64,000 nt of DNA from Atriophallophorus winterbourni (GCA_013407085.1 JACCGJ010002793.1:1-64000), one strand, 5' to 3'; shown: positions 42,771-54,160, numbered from the stretch's first letter. Notes: generated by a model not told the origin, from the sequence alone. Made by a program: numbers and translations.

Positions 42771-45363
42771 TCAGAATAATATCGCGTCGTATCCTCTTGG
42801 AGTAAAGTCACATAGACCCAGACGTCGCAATAATTCGGTGTACGGAACATTGCGAAGACCCATCACTAACTTTGTTGCTCTATGATAGATTTTATCGAAG
42901 AGAGCAATGTCTTTTCGCAGCCAAGGAGCCCAGACCTCTACCGCATACTCCATCGTAGGGCGAATGTAAAAATTCATTATCCTTTGTAACGTTACCAGAG
43001 AGAATCTTCCAAATATTCTTCGAAAGATACCTAACAATCTGTTCTCGCAGTGTGCTGTGCTCTTTAGGTTTCCGCTAATCCACACTCCAAGATATTTTTT
43101 AACGAGCTCCATGCTAGGTTTTCAGTTCCCAATCGATATGTCCAAGGAACATTCTTGCCAAGATGGAGCCTCTTACATTTCTGTTTGTTGAATGACATGT
43201 CATTCATGACCGCCAAATTTGACACGCTATTCAAATCCATTTGAAGTTTCTCACAATCCTCTGCAGAACTTATTGGCGTCCAAATTTTCATATCATCTGT
43301 GAACAGGACCATGTTGGACGATATGAGGGGGGGGGTAAATCATTTATGTACAGCAGAAAGAGGAGCGGGCCTAGCACATATCCTTGTGGGACTCCACTGG
43401 TGGTTTTGAACGTTTGGGATAGCGCTCCGTTAACTTTAACTCGGGCGTCGCGATCTGACAGATAGTCGCACAACGATGAGGGAGGTGGATCACATATTCC
43501 TAAACGCATTAGTTTTTGTTGAAGCAAATGATGAATAACGCTGTCAAAAGCTTTTGCAATGTTTTGGTAACAGACTTGGGTGCAAGTACTTCTATCCAAC
43601 TCCTTTGTCCAGTCGTCTAACGCTATGAAAAGATTCGTTAGACAAGAGCGATGAGATCGAAAACCATGCTGCGCTGGCGAAAACAAATTCTGCAATTCAA
43701 AGTGTGCAACCATTCTTTTCGGTACTATACATTCCATGAGCTTAGCAATAACAGGTAAAAGTGTGACTGGACGATAATTTGCAGCGTCAGATCGGCAACC
43801 ACCTTTGAAGATAGGTGTTATCACGCCGGACTTCCAATCTTTTGGTACCACTCCCTTAAGCAACGAATAATTAAACAGGCTGGAGAGTGGTTCACAAAGC
43901 TGACGGTGACAGAACCTGAGCACATCCAGTGTGATGCCATCCGCTCCTGAGGATTTTCGTACATTTCGTTTGAGCAAATGACTTGCAACAATCATTGGAT
44001 TTATCGAAATATGGCACAGTGTTTCGATTCCTGTTTCGATTGAATACTCAAAACGTTCCACTACCACCTTCGGCACGAACACTTTAGAGTAGTAAATTGC
44101 CAGCGCATTTGCGGTTTCCAACGCTGTTTCAGTGAGTTTTTCACCATTCTGGATGGGAGAAATATCTGGTTTGACTTTGGCTTTCGCGTTCATGATTTTG
44201 TATAGTAACTCAGGGTGGCGTTCCAATTTTGACAGGAGCATCAATTGATGCGCTTCCTTATCCTCTCGAATAAGTGCAGTCACTTTGTTGCGTAACATAC
44301 GGAACTGTTGCCAAGAAGTAGAAGTATTGTTGGCTTTGTGCTGCACTCACGCTGCTCGCTTCAGTGCTATCCACTTTTTTGTTCTGCTGCGGACAACAAA
44401 ACGAAGTTCATGGACGCACCTTTTCTGAACGATCTGCGAGTTCTCGTCTATCCTCAGTTTCACAAAACCTACAAGTTCGTTCCATTGCGAGTCAGGGCTT
44501 ATGTTCTCCGACTGAAAATGCGGAATCCGCACGAGCAATTTACTCAGAGCCAATTCATCTACCCGTCGAAAAACCCCATTCGGAGCAAGCGATTGCTGAG
44601 TACTGCAAATATAGTCGAACACAAGCACTGAATGGTCGCTGAGACCCAGCGGAGCCTGGAATTCGATCTCTTCGATAGATTGTTCTTCCGATGTTAACAC
44701 CAAATCCAAGACAGAGGGGCGGTCAGAACCTCTCCTCTGGGTGCATTCGTGAACATGGTTGTATAACGGGATCGGAACTAGTACCTCTCTAAATCGGTAT
44801 TCTAGCGTTTGTGGGGAGTGATCGTCCCTGAGATAAAGGGCGAACAGTTTAAAATCACCCATAATAAGTGTCGTTGCTTGCTGTGTGCGAGTCAAGCACT
44901 GAAACACTTGGATCAACCTTTCGTTGTACGATTTCGTAGATGACGTGGACCTGTAGACCACACCAATAATGCAAACTTCACCAGACTTCAGCGTTTAAGA
45001 GCACCAAATTGTATCCTCGAGCGTGAATTCTGTGTTGTCTATTGGATGGCACTGGAGTCGATTATGATAATAAAGAGCAACATCACCACCCCTTCTCTCT
45101 CGATCGTTCCTTATCAAATTCATATTTGGAATTGATATCTCCGTTTCAATCAATTGGGAAGAATACCATGTTTCTGTAATGGCGATAATGTCAGGTGAGT
45201 AGCGCGAACATATCTCTGTTAGCTCAGCTAATTTGTTTGGAAGGCTTTGTGCATTTGTATAACATCTTATAAAGTTTTTGGTGTTCAAATCACGAAAGGT
45301 TATCAAAGGGCCAACTCGGTTACAGTCGGAATGCTCACGTTTTTTGTAGCCATCGCATGACAT
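42771..45363 (-). pseudogene. CR1-like ORF2 (endonuclease and reverse transcriptase)
   Basis: Endonuclease: RCYTNAQSLPNKLAELTE, DIIAITETWYS, GGDVALYY, DTIWCS, IMGDFKL (N changed to K), PSVLDLVLTSEE and LSDHSVLVF. RT: SSGADGITLDVL, VVPKDWKSGVITPIFKGG, NYRPVTLLPVIAKL, AFDSVIHH, TSGVPQGYVLGPLLF, FTDDMKIW (FADD changed to FTDD), LGVWISGNLKS and YIRPTMEYAVEVWAPWL. Breaks: TAA near 44997, TGA near 44345, a frameshift at a run of nine G on plus (about 43327-43335) and another near 43110. Confidence 0.85.
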
Positions 45364-46476
45364 CCAGGTTGAACCTCATCACTAGGCGTTTGAGGGTCGG
45401 TACTATCCGCTTGCTTGCTTCCGGCTATTACTTTAGGCAAGCTAAACTTGACGTTTCGGGGTAGGTTTTTTTATTAGCTTTCCATTCACGTTTGATAGTA
45501 TCCGTCATTTCGGTCGTGAAGGAGGATAGCTTTAAATGACTAGGACCTTGCTCTTTATAGTTGGCAGACCGCGGTATCCTAACAGCATCCACAAGTATGG
45601 TATTTTGAATACTAAATGTTTCGGCTAGATATTTCTACTGTTTGTAGTCGTGCTCAGACTTTTATTGAAAAGGTAAGTCAGCAGCATCTTCCGGAACACC
45701 AAGAATTACAATACTTCTTGGATTACGTTCTTCACGAGATTTATGCGACGGCTTTCGCTCCCACCATGGTAAGTCTGCATGGATACGATATGTCGTCTCT
45801 GGAACACCTCTTAGAATGTAAGCATTTAAGAGTACGTTTTCCACGTCCTCCCGCAGATTGCAGCGTTATGCTTAAAAGGCGAGCATCATCCGTGTGAGGA
45901 GAATTCAGGCGGCGGTTTAATCGAACTATTGATGAGGAAGTAACTGCGGCCAATCTCATCTGACTGCAGAGTTTATATCACTCAGCTAAGTCATGTTTTT
46001 GCTTAGCTTCAAACAGCGTTTACTGCGACTCGGTCACGTTTGTACATATAACGCTAAGGTTTATACCGGCGGACTTTATGTTATAATTTGAGTCAGTCAT
46101 TTTAGTAGTGGATTTTCTGAGTCCTTTCTCGGTTCCGTTAAGTCGGGGAGTCATTGGTCCCAACGAACGCTTCCCCGTTTTAGTCGCCATCTGCGCGGTT
46201 ATCTGGGCAAATGTTGGCCTGCTCGAGTATGATGTATTATCTACCGGCTCTTCGGCAGTAACCTCTAAGTCGGGTAACTACGGTGCCTTTATGACGTTTA
46301 TTATCAGTTCATTCAGTTTTGTATACTGGATCCCATTCCATTTAGACGCGTCTCAATATCATATTCAGGGATTTTCGCCACCGAGGCTGACGGTGTTGAT
46401 TTGGCCTTGCAAACCAGACAAACATAAGAGACACCAGGACCAAAGTAAAGTGTTGCACACATCCCTATCCTTTACA

Positions 46477-46520
46477 CTCCACTACCGGTTTCTGGCTGTT
46501 TGCCGTCGTCAGGTGGAGAC
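46477..46520 (-). ncRNA. Hammerhead ribozyme motif, family A (intact core)
   Basis: In sense: CTCCAC, CTGACGA, CGGC-AAACA-GCCA, GAAA, CCGGTA, then GTGGAG. Stem I pairs GTGG with CCAC, and beyond a U-A-like mismatch region one more pair. Stem II has GGC/GCC, with C opposite A next to the core. Helix III is the loop-less ACCGGT palindrome. Cleavage is expected after the A of GGTA. Confidence 0.68.
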
Positions 46521-46701
46521 AGAAATATCAGCTTCAGTGAGCCTTGAAACAGTGGTAAAGTGGTAAACAAAGTTATGCTTGTATGCCACTGTTATATAGG
46601 GTTCGTGCAACGAACTACGATGTTCAGACACAGAATCACAAAGTGATTCTTGGTCAAAGCACTCCGAAAGTAATGTGTTGCTCACATCCCTATCCCTTAC
46701 A

Positions 46702-46746
46702 CACCACTACCGGTTTCTGGCGGTTTGCCGTCGTCAGGTGGAGACA
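46702..46746 (-). ncRNA. Hammerhead ribozyme motif, family A (second unit)
   Basis: Same layout as the first unit, with loop AAACC instead of AAACA in stem II. Core CTGACGA and GAAA are intact, as are the ACCGGT palindrome and the GGTA cleavage context. Confidence 0.66.
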
Positions 46747-47040
46747 GTAAGATCAGGTTCAGTGAGCCTTGAAACAGTGGTAAAGTGGTAAACAAAATTA
46801 TACTTGTATACCACCAGGACAATTATCTCCATTAATAATCAATACTAAATCCGAGGTAAGCGATTTGTCGCATTTTGCATGCACTTTCAACAAACAGGCG
46901 TAACACGTGACAGACCTGGCCTTAGGACTTAGCGACTTTCGGCAAACCGTGCACATGCATCCCGGTGCGCTTTGTATCCTTTTCGGTGTCATCCGGTCAG
47001 AGTTGTGTTTAGTTATGTTCAGTGGTGTGTGCACAGGCAG

Positions 47041-47262
47041 TGGTTCTGTCGAACGATCGATGATGAATATGGTGAGCGCGACAAAAAGCGTTGTTCACTA
47101 ATAAAAGCAAATTCAGAATTGATTCCGGTGATGCGCTTCGGTTGTTGCTCTCACGACGTTGAATATATAATCAGTCGACGGCGAACAATAAGATCTTTCC
47201 CTTTGAGGACTTGAAGAGTATTAACAGAGTTGCACGCGTAAATCCAGTATGGGAAAATCACA
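47041..47262. other. LINE leader or spacer
   Basis: Lies upstream of the CR1-like ORF1 start on minus and upstream of a small predicted gene on plus. It may be leader sequence of the LINE. No motif decides. Confidence 0.35.
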
Positions 47263-47523
47263 ATGAATCCTAATTTGCTCGCTTGCTACGAGAGTGGTAT
47301 ATCCAGAAAGCAGACTTCGAGAGGAGTCCAACAAGGTATGATATATTCACGTACGTGTAAGTGTAAGAACAGTATATCCTGATTAACAGGAGCTCAAAAA
47401 AATGCGACCGCACAGCAGTTGAATGAACTTGAAACGCTAAATAGACTAAAGTCGTCTGGTCTTATCAAGGCAGATTGGGTGTTGACTATAAATTTAATAA
47501 GGAGCAGTATCCAGGACTTCTAA
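47263..47523 (+). CDS. Small predicted two-exon gene, unknown product
   Basis: Join of 47263-47335 and 47390-47523. The ATG is followed by 24 codons and a CAAG|gtatga donor. A 54-bp intron ends in gattaacag, and exon 2 continues in phase to TAA at 47521-47523. The predicted 68-residue protein starts MNPNLLACYESGISRKQTSR and has a helical, charged second part (NELETLNRLKSSGLIKADW). No family is recognised. It could be the start of a longer gene with further exons. The flanks are LINE-rich, so chance is possible. Confidence 0.33.
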
Positions 47524-48190
47524 GCATTACGAATGATTTGCATGTGCGACAAATATGTTCCAGATGGGACAAGATATTTGCCAGTACTCAACTGCTTGCG
47601 GAAACACGCTGTTGACTCACTGCCATTTTATTTTCCTTAAATCCAAATCTGAGCAACCTGAGATTAGCTTACTGCACGTATTTCCGATTACTTTGATTTG
47701 ATTACTTTGGTTTTGTTCCAGACTTGTGATTCAACACTTCCATACACGGAGGTGCAATCGTATACGAACTGATGTGCAATCGCCTAGCACTTCTGTGCTC
47801 CGCAGCTAGCAGCGTGCCATATAGAGTTGCCACTGATTCTGAGCTGCATGCGAAAAGACGCTGTAGTCTAACTGCCATTGAAGGTGTATCTTCAATTCCG
47901 TATGTATGTCTAGGCCTGGTTTGTCTGTGGCTGTGTGGAACTTTGAATGGCTGGAAGTTTATGAGTTCAAGTGTCTACGTTTATCTAATGTATAAGGTTT
48001 ATGTGTTGGCACTTAATAATAGTGGTTGCTCTTATATGCTGTAGCAATAATTCACTTTGATATGGAAAATGATGCTGCTTAAATATTTCGCATTGGTGCA
48101 TCCTTGGTGAGTGGGATTGATAAAAATGAATGCTTCAACATAGTCTTGCTCAACGTTCGCCATTAGGAGGTAGAATAAAACCAGCGAGTT
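47524..48190. other. No recognised feature
   Basis: No supported gene; the open stretch at 47772-48044 has no motif. Confidence 0.35.
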
Positions 48191-48290
48191 TCACTAAGCA
48201 AACCGTTCGTCGAATCATTTATACATACTTGAGGCCAACCATGGAGTATGCGGTTCAGGCTTGGTCACCCTGGCTACAGACCACCAAGCT
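48191..48290 (+). pseudogene. CR1-like RT thumb fragment
   Basis: Plus strand, reading TYLRPTMEYAVQAWSPWLQ, the thumb motif of the CR1-like RT (compare YIRPTMEYAVEVWAPWL in the 43-kb copy). It is about 30 codons and then runs into GAA repeats. Confidence 0.7.
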
Positions 48291-48294
48291 CGTA

Positions 48295-48450
48295 AGAAGA
48301 AGAAGAAGAAGGCTTTATTCGTTAATACAAATTTTCAGCGAATCAAATTAATTCAACCACACAAGTTTTAATGCGAATAATGAATATGACAGAAGAGTTA
48401 GAGTTTAATTGGAAAAATTTGAGATTGTCAGTCACACTCAATTCTTCTTC
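48295..48450 (-). mobile_element. Jockey-like LINE 3' tip with GAA/TTC tail
   Basis: AAGAAGAAGAAGAAGGCTTTATTCGTTAATACA followed by sequence like 2410-2480 and 38.86-38.93 kb. In minus sense the element ends CGAATAAAG plus a TTC microsatellite. A further TTC run lies at 48443-48462. Confidence 0.55.
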
Positions 48451-48462
48451 TTCTTCTTCTTA

Positions 48463-49109
48463 GACCATTAAAATTTAATTTAATTTAATTGAATTAAAAT
48501 TGGGAGTTCTTACGCATATTTACTGTTTTTGCATCTGATCTAGTGATTTAATAATCCTATTACCAAAATAATATGTATTGTTCCGTAAACTCACATTCTG
48601 AGTATTTGATACTTGTAGATGCATGAAGTTATTCAAGCGTCTCAACTACCTATCGACAAGCACCACAAAAGCTGATGAATTGATCAACCATCGACCACTA
48701 AAACTTTGAGTTGCACGAAAATAAAAAAACTATTTTTTACTCATCGAAGCTGGTGGAGATGAAGATCTCAGTGTGTGTTTTGATCTATGTGCGTTGGCCT
48801 CCTTTGGTCGATATCAATCATGGTGGCATGCCACGATTGCATGAGGATGTAGTGCCCCGCAGCGTTTCAAACTACTATACTGTCCGATTCGGTAGGACCA
48901 ATCTCTACAGTAATGCTGATATTCCCAGCTCGAAGATGACTTTTAAAAAAGTGCCTTCAGTTGGAACAGTCAAGCGCAATTTCTTTCTAATAAGTAAGAC
49001 TGATGTCAAGTTCTTTCTCATAAATATTTTGAAAACGTCTTTGTACCGCAAGTAATGCCGAAACAAATGTTTACATCCTAATTTCAACTCACTATAGAGT
49101 AACAACTTA
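48463..49109. other. No recognised gene
   Basis: Contains a 115-codon plus-strand open stretch (48711-49055) without recognisable domains and with no confirmed splice partners. Confidence 0.35.
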
Positions 49110-49215
49110 GGAACACGACGCGGATCTTGATCCAACTGTCCCTACCTGATGACTCCAAACAGCACAGAACCAGGTCGTGGGTTGTGTGTCATGGAAATGG
49201 ATGCAAATGAGCTAT
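49110..49215 (+). repeat. Hammerhead repeat, family B, degenerate
   Basis: ACGCGGATCTTGATCCAACT, CCCTACCTGATGA, then CTCCAAACAGCACAGAACCA and GGTCGTGGGTTGTGTG. CTGATGA is intact, but stem II is unpaired and GAAA is changed to AGAA. Inactive. Confidence 0.6.
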
Positions 49216-50680
49216 TCAAAATATTTTCAATTCAGTGTACATGTCCAAATAAACTAAGTAGTGCTGACTTAGCACGGTGAGAATGCTCCGTAGACCATCT
49301 TTAAAATACAATTCTGCCTTTTTGGCATTGCCTGTCAACCATATTTTCAAGATGCGATTAATGTTATTAAATTGGATGACATTCAGCTTCCGGCGTACAT
49401 GGTTTAAGTTTTGCTGCATTACAGTATGGCATTCAATTCGCATGCCCTCTGTATTAATCCGCGTCGATGTCTTGAAAATTCCTCTTTCGGTCCAGCAAGA
49501 TCAAACGAACTGGAGACATTTGTTCCCACCCTACACCCGTGTTCCTTATCAAGTTTTTTGTGTCATAATTTTCCAGTGATATTTTTTGTTTGTTCTTCAA
49601 ATTGAAAATAACATTTAAACTAAATGTTAAATCTGTGAGCGTTTTCTTTCCCGAACATTTTCCTTTGTTTAACTGCACTTCGGCTTCCGCACATTTTGAT
49701 TTGTCCGTTACCCGTGTTTACCGTTATTGGAAAACGGTAATTTTTTGTGCTCTCAACTGAGCTGTTTGACTTCCGTTTATTGGACGCGTTGGGTTTGCAT
49801 TAAACCTGTATTCGATTACCGTTGAGGTTTGTTATATTTTGCTTTTTAATCGTCTTTGTCAATATAGTACAGCGTAAATTGACGTATTGTTCTGATTTGG
49901 GATCGATTCGTAAACGCTCGTCACTCCCGGTAGAAGATTCTCGTGGCTTGTAGCAGGCAACTAGTTTCCGTGACAGAAACTATTCCCCAGTGACGATTTG
50001 GTTGCTACACCCTCTATAAAATTGTTTTCAGCTGACAATTTTCGTATTCTCAGCAACCAATAAACAAATCAATGTCACGCGTTGTTGCTTAAAATCGTTT
50101 GGTCGGTATGGATATTGGCCAAGTCACGTTCACAAACTAGTCGTCGTTGGACGCATAATTTCGCGAAATGTCCTAGCCAACTCTTCGAGACACAATTTGA
50201 ATAACTGTGTAAACAGGTGAAAACACCTTTTTCGACTTTACTCGGTGTCTTTGCTTAACCAACTAGGGTGAACTTCAGACATTCGCTGAACCAAGTTCCG
50301 GGTCGTATCGCCATTTTATCCTTATCCACAGGAGCAAGTGAATTGATGCATTGAGGTTGCTTGACATGGTAGCTGGTTTTTAAGCATATGAATGATTTTT
50401 GGTTTGTTAGTGATGGTTATTTTGAATGTTCCAGACGTGGAAGTTCAATCAACTATTTGTTTGAACTAGCGAGTAGAGAAGTCGCTCGAGGCGTCGTCTT
50501 TAAAATGAAGCTAAAGTTATAACGTTTACTTCGGTAGGGTTGGTGCGGGTATTCATTTTGGCATTTGGCGCATACACCGTTCAATGTAACATGATGGATG
50601 GCCATTTTGCTTTGAAAACTGCCTATCAGTGAAAGTTTATCAGTCAAATTTTATTCAGAGAAACTTCGAGTTGATTACGT
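49216..50680 (-). other. Possible decayed LINE 5' region, unassigned
   Basis: Minus-strand open stretches (50453-50647, with GVCAKCQNEYPHQPY; 49454-49678; 49216-49443) could be a much decayed CR1-like ORF1 starting with a Cys-pair finger, but the later ORF1 landmarks are not visible. Weak call. Confidence 0.22.
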
Positions 50681-51309
50681 GAATAGTTCATCCATCAGAT
50701 TTCGTTTAATCATCATTGGATTGGTACTCATTAAATGTGCATACTGCCCAGACTAAGTTGACTTCCAGTAAACACGTCTACTCAGTTTTTCGTCGGATCT
50801 CCTTGTGAGTAGAGTTCTGAGAAATTCTAGAAGTCCGTCGGTTTTTAGTGAGTAAATAAGATAAATGTTATCTTGAGCGTCATTTAATGCTGTTAGTAAT
50901 GATTTTATGTCGAATTCTTCATTGTTCTTTGAATTTTGAAAATGGAAAGCTTGTTATCTCATCGCAATCTATGTTACTTTTTGTTCGTGCAATGAGAATG
51001 TGCTTCCAAGCAGGTAAACAATAGCCGACCACCATGAAACCAGGAACACAACCATCTTCGAAGCTCTAGCGAAGTTCAAATACTTCAGAAATAAAACCAT
51101 TTGAGTGGACTACGACCTTTATGCCGGAGTGAAAAGACATAACGAACTTGGGAGGTCTTGAGGGGCCGAAAAGACAGAAGATTAAGGAGCTTCTCCTTAT
51201 TAGCTTATTAGAACACATTCCATAAATCTATAACAAGCGCGTATAGTGGCATATGCTCTTCCAGCTTGGTGGAAAATCCGTTCTTTGTGTTTTGCCTACT
51301 CATAAGTAA
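50681..51309. other. No recognised feature
   Basis: No supported gene or repeat. Confidence 0.4.
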
Positions 51310-51450
51310 CGTGTCCTTCGATAAAGATTCATGAATGCTTAATCACGATCGGTCAAATTATTGGCGGTAACCAAGGCCGTATAACGATGTTTGGTATTTT
51401 ACACATATTATATAAGATATATATAATATATATATATATATCAAATGAAG
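51310..51450 (+). repeat. Sm-alpha-like repeat fragment and AT microsatellite
   Basis: TTCATGAATGCTTAATCACG and a GGCGGTAACC-like stretch resemble 9710-9790 upstream of the second Sm-alpha-like hammerhead. An (AT)n tract follows at about 51407-51442. No hammerhead core is present here. Confidence 0.45.
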
Positions 51451-51479
51451 ACTGGCGATAATTCATTTTTTCCATTCTA

Positions 51480-53315
51480 ATTGCGCAGTTGAACTTCCAG
51501 TTGGTGAAGATTCAGTTTTGTAAACATCAATGGATGGTCAGTGTCTCAATCTGCTTGATTGATTGCTTGTGATCAGTGCAGTTTTCATATCAGCGCGCCT
51601 AACTAAATCAAGTTAAACAAACGAATAATGCTTCCAAGAGGACATTTCCTAGATAATATACGATGTGTCTCATTTAGAAGAGGGAGTGAGTGAAATAAAT
51701 CTGAAATGCACGCCCAACTCCCAAAGACTGTGTTAACTTTTATTTGTTATTCCTACTCCAAACTTTCCTGTAAATGTTGACCAATAATCGTGATCTGCAC
51801 CAACTCTGACATCGATATCTCCCAATGGCAATAAACTGTTGTGAAATTATGATTAAAAGCGTCTTTTTATCTTTTATCACATGAAGCTACAGTGGATAAA
51901 TGTTGACTCAAGTAATGGTACCAATACTGCACTTTTGCTTATGTAGAAATTCGCTTTCGTGGCTCATTAGTTCTGTCACTTTCAATAGGCAACTTGGCGT
52001 GAAATCTTAAACTCCTTGAAGTCAGGATTCATTAGTGTCTATCGCTCTCCAGCAAATCTGTTGTATATTTCTCTCCATATAAGAATGTCTCGGGCAAGAT
52101 ATCCACTTTAGTTACAACAGATTTTCAGATCTCTTTTAAAGCAAGCTAATTTGCTCATGTATCTGCAGTTCAAAATGTTATCATGAAATCCGCGAAGAAG
52201 TTACCGAAGTGTGTACCAAAAAATAAAGCTGATCTTAGTGCGATCGCAATTTGCTTTAATTGTGTGAAAAAATACAGTCTGCTTTATGGTTGGTACCTAA
52301 TCTCAGTGCACCAACTGAGTATAGCAGACCGTGGCGAGGCGGCACCATATTGACTGGGGGCTGACCGGCTTGAGGCGAGCGGTGGCCGTCAGGTGAAGTC
52401 TAAAATCTCCCACAGTCGAAGTCCACTTCCGGCGCTGAGCTATACGTCAACCGCTCCATAACTTTTTACCAGTATTTGTTGCTTCTGGTATTAATATTCA
52501 GTAAAGTAGAAACGAGTGTCTTTTCTTTGTGCTGTGCCAAGGACTTTTGATATGGAGAACGACAGGTTGTTTTTCATCATGTACGCCCACTGTACGACAG
52601 CATCACAGAAATAGTAACACGCTGGATGATACATTTAGAAAACAATCCCGCTGTTCAGCATTCGGCATACAGTGAATCGTTCACGTGAAAACCTGATTGT
52701 TTGACAAGAAGCACGTGATAGCATACCTCATGGCTACATGGTTACCTTCAACATTAAAGATCAAATTGTTGAATTTTCTCCTTCGCTGTTTCAATCTGTT
52801 TAATCTGGAACTCTTTGCCCCCATAATCATTTATACAGCAAGCCTGACATGTTAAAGGCTCAAATTGATAAATATTTCCTAACCAAAACCAACCTCAAAC
52901 CTGAGTTCACATACAGAATTTTCATACAGGCATAACAGTTTTGTTCTTTTTTCCGTACTTAATATTTTTCGTCTATGGTTACTGTAAATAATTTGAATTC
53001 TAGACCATTGAAACTTTGAATTATCGGGAATTACGTGAAATTGTAGGAGTTGTCAGAATGTCGTTGATTACACGTTCGACATCCCTAACGGGACTCTGGC
53101 TACCGTGATTTACTCCTGAAGATTTCTCCATCATTAGATTTAACCAAAAGGCAGTGGAGGTTCAAACAAGCATATATTATTCCCTAGATGGGCCAAGAGT
53201 AAACCCCACCTGCGCAAAGTAAAACAGGTATTGGCATCAGCTACCCGCTCTCCTCCTTTACTGTGTCAGCTGAAGCAGTTCGGCGTGTTCACATAGGACC
53301 ACTTCTTCTTCTTCT
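51480..53315 (-). mobile_element. RTE-like LINE, second 5' copy, strongly decayed
   Basis: Minus strand. The leader (52300-53300) matches 1510-2160 clearly, for example GCAGACCGTGGCGAGGCGGC and TTGACTGGGGGCTG. The endonuclease part (51480-52290) matches 160-1500 with many indels and no usable frame. Unlike copy 1, it shows no sign of the 445-bp insertion at the corresponding endonuclease site (about 51640). It ends near 53300 at a TTC run. Confidence 0.7.
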
Positions 53316-54051
53316 TCTTGATAGACGACAGGGGGTCAAGCCCTTGTAAGCCACATGCATGATAAATACAGGATTCGGGTTTCAGGGGCTGTTTGAAACG
53401 TCGGCTGCTAGAATATTTTTCAAAAATGAGAGAACACCCTAAAAACCAATTTAGCTATGATCTCTTTAATAGCATAGAAATAGGTCATTAAAAGCCCAAA
53501 GCTTTGATGCCTTTTCTAGAAAATTCAATTGACTCTCTTGGCTTGAAATAACCGTGGATAGTAAATGATAGTTATGTGGAATATTGCTGATGGCCTATAC
53601 GTTACACGGCAATATTGAAAAGGCGCTATATTATTTAAGTTCAACTCCATATGAAGAGACCTGCGATTGTTAGCAAATCTATTCAATGAAGAAGCGTGTC
53701 TAATGGGAGGTATACCAAACAGGTTGCCCACACAGCCGTGAATAAATCCAAAGCCCTGCGATCCAAAATCGATCAAGGTTTCACTCACAAACCTGACCGG
53801 ATTTTCACCTCACTCACTTGACAATTATCAACAGGTACGTAACTACCGACCCACAATATCATTACGAACAACCACCAGTGCAAAAACCCAAAATAACTGT
53901 GAAATTCCGGCTCCTTGTCAATAAAAGCAATAAAATCCGTTCAAAAAGCGTCACTAGACATAAAATTTTAGATCTGAACCATGTACGCAAACCGAAATAT
54001 GCTTCCAAACACATTACCGAACAAAACGAACTTTACACAACATAGCTCCAC
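53316..54051. other. No recognised gene
   Basis: AT-rich spacer; short open stretches only. Confidence 0.4.
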
Positions 54052-54160
54052 ACAAGACTCACTGACCCTGGTCTTACTGTCTCCACCTGATGACGGCAAA
54101 CAGCCAGAAACCGGTAGTGGTCTGTAAGGGATGGGGATGTGAGCACCACAATACAGTAGC
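54052..54160 (+). mobile_element. Retrozyme-like family A, short single unit
   Basis: From CAAGACTCACTGACCCTG through the hammerhead to GGGGATGTGAGCACCACA. It sits about 0.4 kb downstream of the sulfotransferase-like stop codon (that gene is on minus). Confidence 0.7.
54081..54122 (+). ncRNA. Hammerhead ribozyme motif, family A (CTGATGA variant)
   Basis: CTCCAC (54081-54086), CTGATGA (54087-54093), C, GGC-AAACA-GCC, A, GAAA (54107-54110), CCGGTA with cleavage expected after A54116, then GTGG. Stem I has four clean pairs, stem II three pairs with an adjoining C opposite A. Helix III is the ACCGGT palindrome. Confidence 0.68.

Larger units (their letters stand above)
46441..46811 (-). mobile_element. 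Retrozyme-like family A insertion with target-site duplication
   Basis: 371 bp flanked by CACCAGGAC at 46432-46440 and 46812-46820. It holds two family A hammerhead motifs on minus, 225 bp apart (46477-46520 and 46702-46746), i.e. about one and a half units. It ends, in sense, at CACTTTACTTTG. The related ORF1 at 15.33 kb is uninterrupted at the same point, which gives an empty-site control. Confidence 0.85.
45364..47034 (-). pseudogene. CR1-like ORF1, split by an insertion
   Basis: N-terminus at 46821-47034: a PHD-like finger with CTVCRKSLSPKARSVTC and CLLKVHAKCDKSL. It breaks at LIINGDNCPGG, where the family A insertion lies (46441-46811), and resumes after it. The C-terminal part (45662-45959) has a DLPWWERKPSHK segment and IVILGVPEDAADL. 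Several other stops and frameshifts exist, so it was not newly killed by the insertion alone. Confidence 0.72.
42290..47040 (-). mobile_element. CR1-like LINE, most complete copy
   Basis: Minus strand, about 4.75 kb: ORF1 (47034 down to about 45370), ORF2 endonuclease plus RT (45363 down to about 42770), then a C-terminal and 3' region to about 42290. A 371-bp family A hammerhead insertion lies in ORF1. Apart from this, a few stops and frameshifts, the layout is full length, so this copy best represents the family. Confidence 0.82.

Noticed and set aside
28990..48825. A 16-base exact match (TTGGCCTCCTTTGGTC) near 28.99 kb and 48.79 kb, both within open stretches starting with hydrophobic residues.
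   Set aside because: One 16-base match is about what chance gives in 64 kb, and the surrounding sequence does not align. No shared exon or repeat is claimed.
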